DNA of 64,000 nucleotides from Chitinophagaceae bacterium UBA4407 (GTDB lineage: Bacteria; Bacteroidota; Bacteroidia; Chitinophagales; Chitinophagaceae), in the NCBI GenBank assembly GCA_002390845.1, contig DGQT01000105.1, positions 76,210 through 140,209 of the forward strand, given 5' to 3'. Within the stretch, counting starts at the first letter, position 1. The number at the start of each line of letters is the position of its first letter. Below are positions 17,996-27,149 of the stretch, piece after piece. Under the pieces are notes generated by a model, which was given only the letters and a program-made list of their open reading frames with translations, was not told the origin of the DNA and ran no database searches. A program made the translations under genes and the position numbers.

Positions 17996-18949
17996 TTAAG
18001 CAGTAAAACTTTCTTTGATCTTGTTGCAAAGATCGCTTTCAATCATTTTTGTAGCAGTAACGATCATGTTCATAAAAGCTTTATCATTACTTATGCCATG
18101 GCCAATGATTACAGGCTTTGCCACACCCAGCACAGGCGTGCCACCATAATTTTCGTAGTGAAAGCGGTGGAAATATTCATCGTTGCCAACATTGCGGTGA
18201 ACAGCAATATCGTAAACAGTTTCAGCCAGTTTAAGAATTACATTGCCGGTGTAACCATCACAAACGGTTACATCTACTTTATCATTAAAAATATCGCGGC
18301 CCTCAACATTGCCAATAAAATTGATCTTGGAATTTTCTTTTAACAACGGGTAAGTTGACTGCAATAGTGCATTGCCTTTACCCTCTTCTTCGCCAACATT
18401 GAGCAAACCAACACGTGGGTTTTCTACATTCAATACGTGCTGTGAGTACAAGCTGCCAAGTATAGCGAACTGGTTTAACTGTTCTGGCTTACAATCCAGA
18501 TTCATCCCCACGTCCAGCAGCAAACCTGTTTTACCGCTAAGCTGCGGAACAACTGTAGAAATAGTTGGTCGAAGCACACCTTCAATTGCCTTAATTGTGT
18601 ACATGGTACCAACAAGCATTGCGCCAGTATTACCAGCACTGATGAATGCATCAACTTTGCCCGAAGCGAGTAAATGAAAACCGATAGATATGGAAGAGTT
18701 GGGCTTTTCTTTCAAAGCCTTTGTAGGGGATTCGTGGTAGCCAATTACTTCTGGTGCATGTATAACTTTAATGTAATCATTAGCTATGTTATGCTCCTGC
18801 AACAATTGCTGCAACTGCGTTTCGTTGCCTATACAAAAAATAGTAGCCGCACCCGAATCCGCAGACAAATATAATTGCAAACCCTTCACCGCCTCAAGCG
18901 GTGCAAAGTCGCCACCCATCATGTCTAATGCAATATTCATGTACGGCAA
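17996..18949 (-). CDS. plsX: phosphate acyltransferase PlsX
   Basis: A 317-residue protein beginning MNIALDMMGGDFAPLEAVKG, the PlsX signature, with SAGNTGAMLVGTMYTIK and VCDGYTGNVILKLAE. PlsX turns acyl-ACP into acyl-phosphate, the first step of phosphatidic acid synthesis with PlsY; it sits at the inner face of the membrane. The order DUF177-rpmF-plsX on this strand is the classic bacterial arrangement linking ribosome and lipid synthesis. The annotated length includes three residues before the conserved MNIA start, so the true start may be 18940. Confidence 0.94.
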   Translation of the reverse strand: MPYMNIALDMMGGDFAPLEAVKGLQLYLSADSGAATIFCIGNETQLQQLLQEHNIANDYIKVIHAPEVIGYHESPTKALKEKPNSSISIGFHLLASGKVDAFISAGNTGAMLVGTMYTIKAIEGVLRPTISTVVPQLSGKTGLLLDVGMNLDCKPEQLNQFAILGSLYSQHVLNVENPRVGLLNVGEEEGKGNALLQSTYPLLKENSKINFIGNVEGRDIFNDKVDVTVCDGYTGNVILKLAETVYDIAVHRNVGNDEYFHRFHYENYGGTPVLGVAKPVIIGHGISNDKAFMNMIVTATKMIESDLCNKIKESFTA

Positions 18950-18971
18950 GCTAATGAAATGTATTTAAATA

Positions 18972-19166
18972 CTAAGCTTTTAACGGTGCTTTTTCGCTAA
19001 CAACTTTACCCTTATACATTAATTTTCCTTCGCTAACATGTGCACGGTGGCGAACGTGTATTTCACCCGTAGTAGAGTCGGTGCTTAAAGTAACTTCCTG
19101 CGCTACATAATGTGTTCTTCTTTTTGCACTGCGTTGTTGCGAATGTCTCCGCTTTGGATTTGGCAT
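18972..19166 (-). CDS. rpmF: 50S ribosomal protein L32
   Basis: A 64-residue basic protein starting MPNPKRRHSQQRSAKRRTHY, the L32 signature. It lies 22 bp upstream of plsX and 149 bp downstream of the DUF177 gene. No zinc-binding cysteines are present, as in many Bacteroidota L32 proteins. Confidence 0.95.
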   Translation of the reverse strand: MPNPKRRHSQQRSAKRRTHYVAQEVTLSTDSTTGEIHVRHRAHVSEGKLMYKGKVVSEKAPLKA

Positions 19167-19210
19167 GATTCAAAATTTTATACTTCAAAAAAAATTAAAC
19201 TTTTTAAATA

Positions 19211-19285
19211 CTTTTTTATTCCCGGCTTATGAACAACTATTAAGCTCCTGTTGTGTCACTCACTTGTACGTTCGGATTATAATTC
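19211..19285 (+). repeat. GCGTCGC element copy 10 (GTGTCACTC core)
   Basis: CTTTTTTATTCCCGGC, middle, then TGTTGTGTCACTCACTTGTA followed by CGTTCGGATTATAATTCAGC. It lies inside the conserved DUF177-rpmF pair, antisense to it. Confidence 0.8.
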
Positions 19286-19315
19286 AGCAATTCAACTTCT
19301 CAACTGCTCAACTTT

Positions 19316-19867
19316 TCAACCTTCCAGGTCTTTAAACTTCTCCAATCCCTTCCAAACAGTTCCAGTGGTTGTATCCTTCTTTGCCTCTTCTTCCATTTTT
19401 CTCAATTTTTCCAATACTTCAAGATTGCACTGCGGACCACCAATTTCATCTTCACTGCACATCTTTTGCATTGGTATGCTCAGGTTAATAAACTCATAAA
19501 TCCAGTCGCCTACATACAGATGGCTTTCGCCTTTACTTATATAAAAAACATCAGGATCTTCCTCCTGTTCGTTCATTATTTCAGGCTCGTCCACAATCTT
19601 TACGGTCATCTTAAACTCATCCCATAGCTGTAGGTGAAGATTGTTGCCGCAACGGTCGCAGTTTACATCTGCAGCACCGCCCACATCAAATTTCAGCAGC
19701 ATGAATGAATTATTTTTTTCCAATTGTAGCTTAATATCAGCTGTACAATTAGAAAAATCCTGTTCGCCGTAGTGTGCAAAGAACTTATAATCTACCTGGT
19801 AATCAAATGAATGAATACCTGGTTTCAATCCCACAAATGCAATTTCAAACGCTCTCCTGTGGTTCAT
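19316..19867 (-). CDS. DUF177 (YceD) family protein
   Basis: A 183-residue protein. The metal-like motif DVNCDRCGNNLHLQLWDEF, the acidic patch and the C-terminal PQCNLEVLEKLRKM are typical of DUF177/YceD, linked to 23S rRNA or L32-related assembly. It lies upstream of rpmF as in most bacteria. The rpmF gap of 149 bp is wider than usual because an interspersed element is inserted there. Confidence 0.85.
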   Translation of the reverse strand: MNHRRAFEIAFVGLKPGIHSFDYQVDYKFFAHYGEQDFSNCTADIKLQLEKNNSFMLLKFDVGGAADVNCDRCGNNLHLQLWDEFKMTVKIVDEPEIMNEQEEDPDVFYISKGESHLYVGDWIYEFINLSIPMQKMCSEDEIGGPQCNLEVLEKLRKMEEEAKKDTTTGTVWKGLEKFKDLEG

Positions 19868-20043
19868 AGCACATTTTTTGGGAACGCAAAAGTAATGGAA
19901 AAAGGTTTTACAGCCAAAGTAATAAGATTGTTGCTGAAAAACGGCTTGTTAAAAACCAGCAAAGCTTGTAAATCTTTTACTGCTTGCGACTTTCTATCTG
20001 AAAAATAGTGATTTTAGCGGCTCATTCAATTTAAATCCAGGAA

Positions 20044-21129
20044 ATGAAAAGTAAAGGAAAAAATGGCAGTTGGAAAAAAGTACTGATACTTTTTAGCCTG
20101 GCCATCATCATCAAAATATTTTCTCTTTTTCCATACCTTGTTGAAGAATGGTATTCCTTAAAAATTTATCCCCTGATTTCAATTTCCCTGAGGTGGCTTA
20201 CTGGCTGGTTGCCTTTTAGCCTTGGTGATGTTTTGTATGCAATTGCTTCGCTTTGGATTTTGATACGAATTTATAAAATCTTGAAAGCAGTTTTTAAAAG
20301 AGAAGTAACCAAACAAAGTATTGGCAACTTTTTCATAAGAACATTGAGCATTGTTTTATGGATATACCTTCTCTTTAATCTTTTGTGGGGGATCAATTAT
20401 GAAAGGCTGGGCATTGCATACCAGCTAAAACTTGAACCCACAGAATATACAACTGCTGAACTTAAAGATTTAACCGTCTCGCTTATTCAAAAGGCAAGCA
20501 GCGAAAGAGTGAAACTTGGCAATAGTTACACTTATCCTTCCAGCAAAGAAATCTTCAGAGAAGCAAAAGAAGCTTACGATACTGCATCTGTTAAGTATTC
20601 ATTCCTGCGTCATGGAGTACCTTCAATAAAAAGTTCTTTGTACGGGCAGCTTGGTAATTATCTTGGCTTTCTTGGTTATTACAGTCCATTTAGCGGAGAG
20701 GCGCAAATAAACACAACCGTACCCGAATTTTTAATTCCTTACACCACCTGCCATGAAATGGGGCACCAGTTAGGGTACGGAACTGAAGATGAAGCAAATT
20801 TCTCTGGTTACTTAGCCGCAAAATCTTCAAGCGAAGCCAGCTTTCGCTATTCTGCTTATTTTGATCTTTTTCTTTATGCCAACAGGGAACTTTATTCAAG
20901 AGATTCAGTAACAGCAAAACAGAATTATAAATCTTTGGACACACTGGTCAGAAAAGATATAGCCACTTATCGGAAATTTCTTGAAACACATCAAAACCCA
21001 ATTGAACCCTACATTACTGAATTGTATGGAAAATACCTGCAGGCTAACAATCAACCCAATGGTATGGATACTTATGATGAAGTAATTGGCTGGCTGATTG
21101 CTTACCAGAAAAAGTATGGAGAATTGTAG
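20044..21129 (+). CDS. DUF3810 family membrane zinc-peptidase-like protein
   Basis: A 361-residue protein with three N-terminal hydrophobic segments (about residues 10-35, 55-75, 95-120) and a metallopeptidase-like motif TTCHEMGHQLGYGTEDEANF, in which HEMGH is HExxH and the downstream Glu may be the third ligand. This fits DUF3810, a Bacteroidota family of presumed membrane metallopeptidases with no firm role. Start ATG follows AGGAA closely. It converges on dnaG. Confidence 0.8.
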   Translation: MKSKGKNGSWKKVLILFSLAIIIKIFSLFPYLVEEWYSLKIYPLISISLRWLTGWLPFSLGDVLYAIASLWILIRIYKILKAVFKREVTKQSIGNFFIRTLSIVLWIYLLFNLLWGINYERLGIAYQLKLEPTEYTTAELKDLTVSLIQKASSERVKLGNSYTYPSSKEIFREAKEAYDTASVKYSFLRHGVPSIKSSLYGQLGNYLGFLGYYSPFSGEAQINTTVPEFLIPYTTCHEMGHQLGYGTEDEANFSGYLAAKSSSEASFRYSAYFDLFLYANRELYSRDSVTAKQNYKSLDTLVRKDIATYRKFLETHQNPIEPYITELYGKYLQANNQPNGMDTYDEVIGWLIAYQKKYGEL

Positions 21130-21170
21130 GGTTCGTGGTTTATGATTCGCATTGTTCAATAATGTTATTC

Positions 21171-21224
21171 TGTACAATAGTGCGACGCAAGAGCCGATGC
21201 CATGAAATACTTCAGCCCGGTTCA
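21171..21224 (-). repeat. GCGTCGC element copy 11
   Basis: Minus strand: GAACCGGGC, middle TTTCATGGCATCGGCTC, core TTGCGTCGCACTATTGTACA. Directly downstream of dnaG. Confidence 0.8.
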
Positions 21225-21243
21225 TACTGATGCTTCGCTTGTA

Positions 21244-23175
21244 CTATTTTAAATAAACCGTCTTCATCTCGTTGGTAATTTCTCTTTCAATGGTTTTAAG
21301 CGAAGTGTAAATTTTTATAAGCCCGTTATATTTTTCTACTTCTTTTTCTTTCATCAATTCATCTTCAAGTTCAAGATACATGCGTTTTATTTTACGCAGT
21401 TTATACATGTTCAGGGCAGAGACAATCACCGTGCTCAAATCCTTATCCAGTTTAACTATATAGCCATCCATCCGGCGGCTCCAGTCGTGTACTTCGTAAG
21501 GGAAATTAAGCAGCCCGGCAACGAAAGCATTCATTTCCGTATCGCTGCTGTAGAGAAAAGTTTTAGTATCTATAAAACCATTGGAGCGTAACATTTGCTG
21601 GTACGATTCGGTAACTTTTTCAAGTTGTTTATTGTTGAGGTGATATTCTTCAAGCACTTCAAAAATGGCATCAGATATATATTTGTTTTCGCTTAAAATC
21701 TGGTTGCCATATTCAATCAGGCGCTTTACCACTTCCCGTTCCTGGTATTCATCTTCCAGCAAAAGGTTGATTGCATTATCGAATGCCGATTCATTCTTTT
21801 GCGCATCAAGCGATTCAAGAAAACCAACTTCTCTGCTGGTTATTTTCTTCTCATCTTTCGTGATTTTTTCACGAATAAATTTATTCACCAAATTAGTCAA
21901 CCCGCCTTCATCAATCTTTAGCAACGATGCACACTCACGAATATATTCCTGCTGCTTACTAAAATCTTCTGCCTTGTTGATTTTACTAAGTGTTTCGGCA
22001 ATGTGGTTTACCGTTTCATTCTTTTTTGTAATGTCGGTTCCTGCTTCTTTCAGCATTACCTCCAATTGAAACAGCACAAAGTCTTTTTTATTGGCAGCAA
22101 CAAAATCTTTGAATGCATTGGCACCAACAAGACGCACATAACTATCAGGATCTTCTTTATCAGGAATCAATACCAGCTTTACATTCAGGCCTTCTTCCAG
22201 TGCCATATCCAGTCCTCGCAAGGCTGCTTTTATTCCGGCAGCATCGCCATCATAAATAATGGTTAAGTTGTTGGTGTATTTTTTAATTAACCGCAGCTGA
22301 TCTGCTGTTAATGAAGTACCACCACTCGCCACTACATTCTCCACACCAGCCTGCGAAAGCGAAACAACATCTGTATATCCTTCTACCAGTAAACATTCAT
22401 CGGCTTTATCAATCGCCAGCCTTGCAAAATATAAACCGTAAAGTATTTTACTCTTTACATAAATCTCATTTTCCGGGGTATTAATGTACTTCGGTGCTTT
22501 GTCTATTTTACCAATTACCCTTGCACCAAACCCCAATATTTTACCGCTGTTATTATGAATAGGAAAAATAATCCGGCCACGGTAATTGTCGGCGAGTTCA
22601 TCATTTCTTGTAACGACTAACCCAGATTTCAAAAGCGTTTCAGAATTAAACTGGCTTTGCGCAGCGGCCTTTGCAAATTCATTTCTTGCCTGCGGATTAT
22701 ACCCTACCTGAAATTTTTGAATCGTCTCTTCTGTAAAGCCACGCTCTGTTAAATAAGTCAGTGCAATGTCTTTACCCTCTTCGGTTTCAAACAATTGTTT
22801 AGCGAAAAATTTTTGTGCAAAACTATTTACAATATACAGGCTGTCGGCGCTCAGTAATTGTTGCCTCACTTCATCGCTCACCTGCGTTTCTTCAATCTCA
22901 ACATTGTAACGGTTGGCCAGCCAGCGCAGCGCTTCCACATAGGTTTGCTTCTCATGCTCCATTAAAAAAGTAATGGTATTGCCACTGCGGCCGCAACCAA
23001 AACATTTATAAATTTCTTTAGCAGGCGACACTGTAAACGATGGCGATTTCTCTCCGTGAAAAGGGCAAAGCCCCAAATAATTGGTGCCTCTTTTTTTCAG
23101 TTTCACAAATTCTCCAATCACATCAATAATATCAATGCGGCTGGTTATCTGCTGTATGGTTTGCTGAGAGATCAT
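21244..23175 (-). CDS. dnaG: DNA primase
   Basis: A 643-residue primase. The CHC2-type zinc finger is seen at Cys37, His40, Cys58, Cys61 (LCPFHGEKSPSF and YKCFGCGRSGN). The catalytic TOPRIM part has ECLLVEGYTDVVSL and IIYDGDAAGIKAALRG. It makes RNA primers for replication with the DnaB helicase; the C-terminal about 200 residues would bind the helicase. Start is set by the conserved MISQQTIQQI. It is not next to rpoD or rpsU here. Confidence 0.96.
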   Translation of the reverse strand: MISQQTIQQITSRIDIIDVIGEFVKLKKRGTNYLGLCPFHGEKSPSFTVSPAKEIYKCFGCGRSGNTITFLMEHEKQTYVEALRWLANRYNVEIEETQVSDEVRQQLLSADSLYIVNSFAQKFFAKQLFETEEGKDIALTYLTERGFTEETIQKFQVGYNPQARNEFAKAAAQSQFNSETLLKSGLVVTRNDELADNYRGRIIFPIHNNSGKILGFGARVIGKIDKAPKYINTPENEIYVKSKILYGLYFARLAIDKADECLLVEGYTDVVSLSQAGVENVVASGGTSLTADQLRLIKKYTNNLTIIYDGDAAGIKAALRGLDMALEEGLNVKLVLIPDKEDPDSYVRLVGANAFKDFVAANKKDFVLFQLEVMLKEAGTDITKKNETVNHIAETLSKINKAEDFSKQQEYIRECASLLKIDEGGLTNLVNKFIREKITKDEKKITSREVGFLESLDAQKNESAFDNAINLLLEDEYQEREVVKRLIEYGNQILSENKYISDAIFEVLEEYHLNNKQLEKVTESYQQMLRSNGFIDTKTFLYSSDTEMNAFVAGLLNFPYEVHDWSRRMDGYIVKLDKDLSTVIVSALNMYKLRKIKRMYLELEDELMKEKEVEKYNGLIKIYTSLKTIEREITNEMKTVYLK

Positions 23176-23212
23176 TTTTGCAAATATCGTGTTTGCTAAA
23201 ATGAAGAAAGAA

Positions 23213-23284
23213 TTTTTTGAACCCGGCTTTCAGGTTTTCATGGCATCGCTGCTTGCCACGCTCGGTTCAAAGTTCCTCTTTTAA
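23213..23284 (+). repeat. GCGTCGC element copy 12a (CCACGCTCG core)
   Basis: TTTTTTGAACCCGGC, middle TTTTCATGGCATCGCTGC, then the third core type TTGCCACGCTCGGTTCAAAG with TTCCTCTTTTA. Confidence 0.75.
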
Positions 23285-23520
23285 GGGATCAATAAAAGAC
23301 CCTGCAGGTAGCCTTCGTACCGCCAGCCAAATGAAGGCAGAACCATCATTTTTCATATAGAGAAACCTAAGCCCTGTGAGAAGTTTTGTTTAAAGGTTAG
23401 TAAGATTTCTTCTCGCCGTTACAAAAAGGCCTTCTGGTATATAGCATATATAGGCCGTCTTTTTTTTGCTTGTTCATCAAAGCTGTGGTTGCCTGCGCCT
23501 TTGCTTCAGCTATGTACCAA

Positions 23521-23575
23521 AGCCGAAGAGTGCGACGCAACCAAAGCTTCATACATATTCCAAGGCTGGGTACAC
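23521..23575 (-). repeat. GCGTCGC element copy 12b
   Basis: Minus strand: ATATGTATGAAGCTTTGG then TTGCGTCGCACTCTTCGG. Mirror partner of copy 12a but with the common core. Confidence 0.75.
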
Positions 23576-23619
23576 AATACCTTCATCGTATTTTTTTACC
23601 TGCATAATAGCAACATAGA

Positions 23620-25020
23620 TTACCTGCGTGATGTGATAATTTGCTCACTATTTTTTAAGTCTTGAAAATAGTGTAGCGTAAAATCTTTTCGGTAAGGTTG
23701 CGGTTTTATTTTTGCAAAAACAGGGTTTGCAGGGCTTTCTCCGTTATAGCGAACCAATGCAAAACCATAATTGCCAAAAGCACCGGCTGATAATATCTTC
23801 CCGTCTGGTTGCAGCAAAGCCGTAGTAGCATAATCCAGGCCACCAAGGTCTGTAATTTGTACACCCTTGTTTCCAAAATCCTTATCTACCGAACCATCGT
23901 TATTGTAGCGTACAATCGCAAAGTCCCAGTCGCGGGTGTTTATTAAACTGTAATTTCCACCAGACACTATAATTTTTCCATTCGGCTGCAGTAAAATGGT
24001 AGTGCCGTTTGAAAATTTAGAACCCGGTTTTGTTTTCACTTTTCCATTGGTGCCAAAACTGCTGTCTATACTACCTGTACTTAAATAACGGATCACGGCA
24101 ATTTTGCCCTCAAGCCCTGTTGCGCCGCCGGTTTTGCCGGTACCTACTATCTTACCGTCTGGTTGTAATACAATGGAAGCAAGCTGATCACCACCATGCC
24201 CAAAGTCTGTTGCCACTTTTCCATTGTAGCCAAAACTGCTGTCGATGCTACCATTTCTGTTATAGCGGACGAGCAGAAAAAATTGTTCTCCGAACCCGCT
24301 GGTGCCGGCCGCAATAATTTTACCATTGGGCTGCATGGCAAAACTGTTTACATAATCAAAACCAAAAAAATCAGTAGTAAGCCAGCCTTTACCGGCAAAA
24401 GAACTGTCTATACTGCCGTTTGTATTGTAACGAACCAGCAACTGATCGTTATTGCTTATGCCGCCAATTAAGATTTTACCGCCAGGCTGTAAAGCAATTG
24501 CATTAGCCTGTTCATCTTCATCTCCAAAGTCGTTGATCACAATACCGCTTTTGCCAAAGCTTGCATCCAGGTTACCATCCGTGTTGTACCTTGCCAATAG
24601 TACATCGTAATCTCCGTAAAGCCCCGAGTTCCTGAAGCCATAACCTGTAATTAGAATTTTACCATCACTCTGTATGGCCAATGCTGTTGCCTGCGAGTAG
24701 TAAAGATGGAACCTGGGTACCAGGTCGGTAAGCACTTTTCCGTTTGTTCCAAAGGAAAGGTCCAGTGTTCCATCGCTATTGTATCGTACGATAATGATTG
24801 TTTCCTCATAAGCAAGACCTGCTGCCAGTATTTTACCATCTTTCTGTAATGCGGTACACCTTATGCGTCCAAACAACTGGTTAATTACTTTTCCTCCAAT
24901 CCCAAAACTTGGGTCAAGTGTACCAGGTTGCGCCTTTGCACCCGTAAATAAAAACAAAGCCAGAAAGATGAAAGCACCCAGAAAAACTGCTTTGTTGTTA
25001 TTGAGTAAAAATTGTTTCAT
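23620..25020 (-). CDS. secreted delta-60 repeat protein
   Basis: A 466-residue protein with signal peptide (AVFLGAFIFLALFLFTGAKA) and at least seven copies of an about 50-60-residue repeat with the core GxLDxSFGxxGKV followed by LQPDGKILxAG. This is the delta-60/beta-propeller-like repeat found in secreted Bacteroidota proteins. No enzyme activity is implied. The C-terminus (about 40 residues) does not look like a complete type IX sorting domain. A secreted esterase gene lies 15 bp upstream on the same strand, so they are likely co-transcribed. Confidence 0.82.
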   Translation of the reverse strand: MKQFLLNNNKAVFLGAFIFLALFLFTGAKAQPGTLDPSFGIGGKVINQLFGRIRCTALQKDGKILAAGLAYEETIIIVRYNSDGTLDLSFGTNGKVLTDLVPRFHLYYSQATALAIQSDGKILITGYGFRNSGLYGDYDVLLARYNTDGNLDASFGKSGIVINDFGDEDEQANAIALQPGGKILIGGISNNDQLLVRYNTNGSIDSSFAGKGWLTTDFFGFDYVNSFAMQPNGKIIAAGTSGFGEQFFLLVRYNRNGSIDSSFGYNGKVATDFGHGGDQLASIVLQPDGKIVGTGKTGGATGLEGKIAVIRYLSTGSIDSSFGTNGKVKTKPGSKFSNGTTILLQPNGKIIVSGGNYSLINTRDWDFAIVRYNNDGSVDKDFGNKGVQITDLGGLDYATTALLQPDGKILSAGAFGNYGFALVRYNGESPANPVFAKIKPQPYRKDFTLHYFQDLKNSEQIITSRR

Positions 25021-25035
25021 AAAATAGATTTTAGA

Positions 25036-26487
25036 TTAGCGGGCAATGAGGAAATCTTTACAAGTGTACTGTGTTTGTTCGGGCGGGGAGTAAGCGCAGG
25101 CATTATTATCTTCAAGGCCGCATATTCTTCTGTAGTTGCGGCATTCAACAAAACGGGACGTGGATAATTTGTTCGCCTTACCGTTGAGTACGGTAAAAAA
25201 GAACGTGGCGGTACGTGCAGCTATATAGCTGTAAACATCATTCTGATCTTTATAACCTGTGCCAAAATCGCTGTTAAAAACACAGGATCTGTCACCGGCA
25301 AGGCAGGTATCCATTCCATGTTCCATTGTACAATCCATGTAAATTTCTACCGGTATATTTTTTTGTTTTAATGCCTTGTAAATCCCTTCTGCGCCAATGG
25401 CATAAGCGTCGGGAGTATGGTCCACACTGTCAATCCTGAAAGCTCTACGTTTTACCAGGCAATCTGATTCTGAATTATAATTAATTTTCTTTGAACGGGA
25501 GCTGTCTGGTGAAAAATAAACCGATGCAGTATCGCTTGGGAAAATATCATCGGCACTACCCTGAAAAGCAATCAATGCCGGATTGCCATTGTTTCCATTA
25601 AAAAAATCAGCAGGGTTGCGTTTAAGGCTAATATTCATTTGAATGGCACCCCACATATCTAACACACCTTTCAGCGAAGGAATAAAATTAATGCTGGTAT
25701 CCCCAATGTAGTATTGCTGATCAATATCGCCAAGAGCTACGCTTGCATTTGACCATCCTGAATCTACCTGGCCCTGTCTCTCAGCATAAGCGGCATTCAT
25801 TGCTGCCATGCTGCCTGCACTAATACCACCTGTAAAAAGGTTGTTTTCATCTATTTTAAAATTCGCCCCATTATTGTTTGTTCGCTGCCTGTAAATAATA
25901 CTTCTAATAGCACCCCGTACATCCTGGCAAGCTGTATAAATAGCGAGTATTTGCTGGGCAGAAATATACCTGAACTTATCTGACACCTCCAGCGGTCTTC
26001 TTGAATCAACCAAAACCCCACGCCGGTATTCTACATTAAAGACTACAAATCCCCTTTTTGCAAGTTCCCTGCACACATATACAATACCTGGGTTTTCTTT
26101 ATCGCTGCATTCGTCGTAACCCCCGCCATGAAACATGATGATTGCCGGAAAACCGCATTCTGTATAGTCAATCTTGCTGCCATTGACCGACTTGGGAAAA
26201 TAAACATTATAGTTAAGCGAAGCAAAGCCATCCACGCAAACATCTGTTTTGTTTTTTGTACCGTAACATTGGGTTCCCTTGTATAAAACATCTTTCGAAA
26301 CACCCGGAATTCCATAAGAAATATTAAAAACAGAATCCAGTTCAATACTCGCTATCGGATCTGTAAGATCCATGTTGCAGATGCCATTCAGGATCGTACA
26401 TACTGAAATACCAGGTTTGGATTTCGGTTGTGCATAAACTACAAAATGCATTGCTGCAAAAAATAATAAGATAGCTATCTTTTTCAT
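25036..26487 (-). CDS. secreted alpha/beta hydrolase (esterase/lipase-like)
   Basis: A 483-residue protein with signal peptide MKKIAILLFFAAMHFVVYAQ. The oxyanion motif FHGGGYDE and nucleophile elbow GGISAGSMAAMNAAY (G-x-S-x-G) show the carboxylesterase/BD-FAE type fold. Cysteines are frequent (at least ten), fitting disulphides in an exported protein; the region after EHGMDTC may supply the catalytic His. I chose the ATG at 26487, which gives a clean signal peptide; 26496 is an alternative. It sits upstream of the delta-60 protein gene. Confidence 0.8.
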   Translation of the reverse strand: MKKIAILLFFAAMHFVVYAQPKSKPGISVCTILNGICNMDLTDPIASIELDSVFNISYGIPGVSKDVLYKGTQCYGTKNKTDVCVDGFASLNYNVYFPKSVNGSKIDYTECGFPAIIMFHGGGYDECSDKENPGIVYVCRELAKRGFVVFNVEYRRGVLVDSRRPLEVSDKFRYISAQQILAIYTACQDVRGAIRSIIYRQRTNNNGANFKIDENNLFTGGISAGSMAAMNAAYAERQGQVDSGWSNASVALGDIDQQYYIGDTSINFIPSLKGVLDMWGAIQMNISLKRNPADFFNGNNGNPALIAFQGSADDIFPSDTASVYFSPDSSRSKKINYNSESDCLVKRRAFRIDSVDHTPDAYAIGAEGIYKALKQKNIPVEIYMDCTMEHGMDTCLAGDRSCVFNSDFGTGYKDQNDVYSYIAARTATFFFTVLNGKANKLSTSRFVECRNYRRICGLEDNNACAYSPPEQTQYTCKDFLIAR

Positions 26488-26760
26488 GGTTAACATTTGT
26501 GGTGTGCAGAAGAAAATGCGGGATCGTGAAATTAACCTTAATTTAATTGGTATTACCAATTAATATTTTCTACAGCAAATTACCTGCATTACTGATTTTA
26601 ATTACACCCTGCAAAGCCAGGTACACTATAAGCAGAAACTTTATACAGCAACAGCAAATAACTTAAACCTTAGCCATAAAATGTTTCAGACCTTCAAGTT
26701 GTTATTAATGGAAGCAACATTTAAAAAGCCTTTTTATGTACCAATCTTTATTACTGCTAT

Positions 26761-26790
26761 CAAGCCCGGTTGCGTCGCACACTTCGGGGC
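26761..26790 (+). repeat. GCGTCGC element copy 13a (middle deleted)
   Basis: CAAGCCCGG joined directly to TTGCGTCGCACACTTCGGGG. Partner 13b faces it at 27049-27105. Confidence 0.7.
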
Positions 26791-26976
26791 TTTTTTCTCT
26801 CTTCGGCATTGTGCGGTTTACCTTACTAATTCATGCTTCATGCAGTAAGCATCCACCTGATTTTTAATTCCTTAACCTGTTATATATACACGATATGCTG
26901 AGTGCTGTAATTATTCTTTAAAAAAGGCATATCGTACAATCACTCATGAACCATAGGCACACACAGGCACATAAAG

Positions 26977-27015
26977 GATAACGGTCTTACGGCTGAAAGC
27001 CGTAAGACCGTTATC
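26977..27015. repeat. perfect 18-bp hairpin
   Basis: Two perfectly complementary 18-nt arms (26977-26994 and 26998-27015) around a 3-nt GAA loop. No T-tract follows, so a standard terminator is unlikely. It lies between the two halves of the inverted element pair 13a/13b. Confidence 0.9.
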
Positions 27016-27048
27016 ATGTTCGCTTTGCCGATTATTGTTCCCTCAGAG

Positions 27049-27105
27049 GAAGTGTGCGACGCAAGTAAAGCTTCATACATTTACCTGCGTTTGGTTCAAA
27101 AAATA
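27049..27105 (-). repeat. GCGTCGC element copy 13b
   Basis: Minus strand: TTTTTTGAACCAAACGC, middle TGTATGAAGCTTTAC, core TTGCGTCGCACACTTCC. Ends 45 bp before the ftcD start. Confidence 0.8.
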
Positions 27106-27149
27106 TATCTTCATATTACAGGCTAATTATTTAAAAATTTAAAAACCGT

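Larger units (their letters stand above)
23176..23619. other. intergenic region with an inverted element pair
   Basis: No gene seen. Element copies 12a and 12b bracket about 235 bp of otherwise featureless sequence that contains a weak GGCCT/AGGCC hairpin near 23426-23454. Confidence 0.5.

Noticed and set aside
26977..27015. Rho-independent terminator
   Set aside because: The stem is perfect but no T-tract follows on either strand, and it is far from any stop codon.
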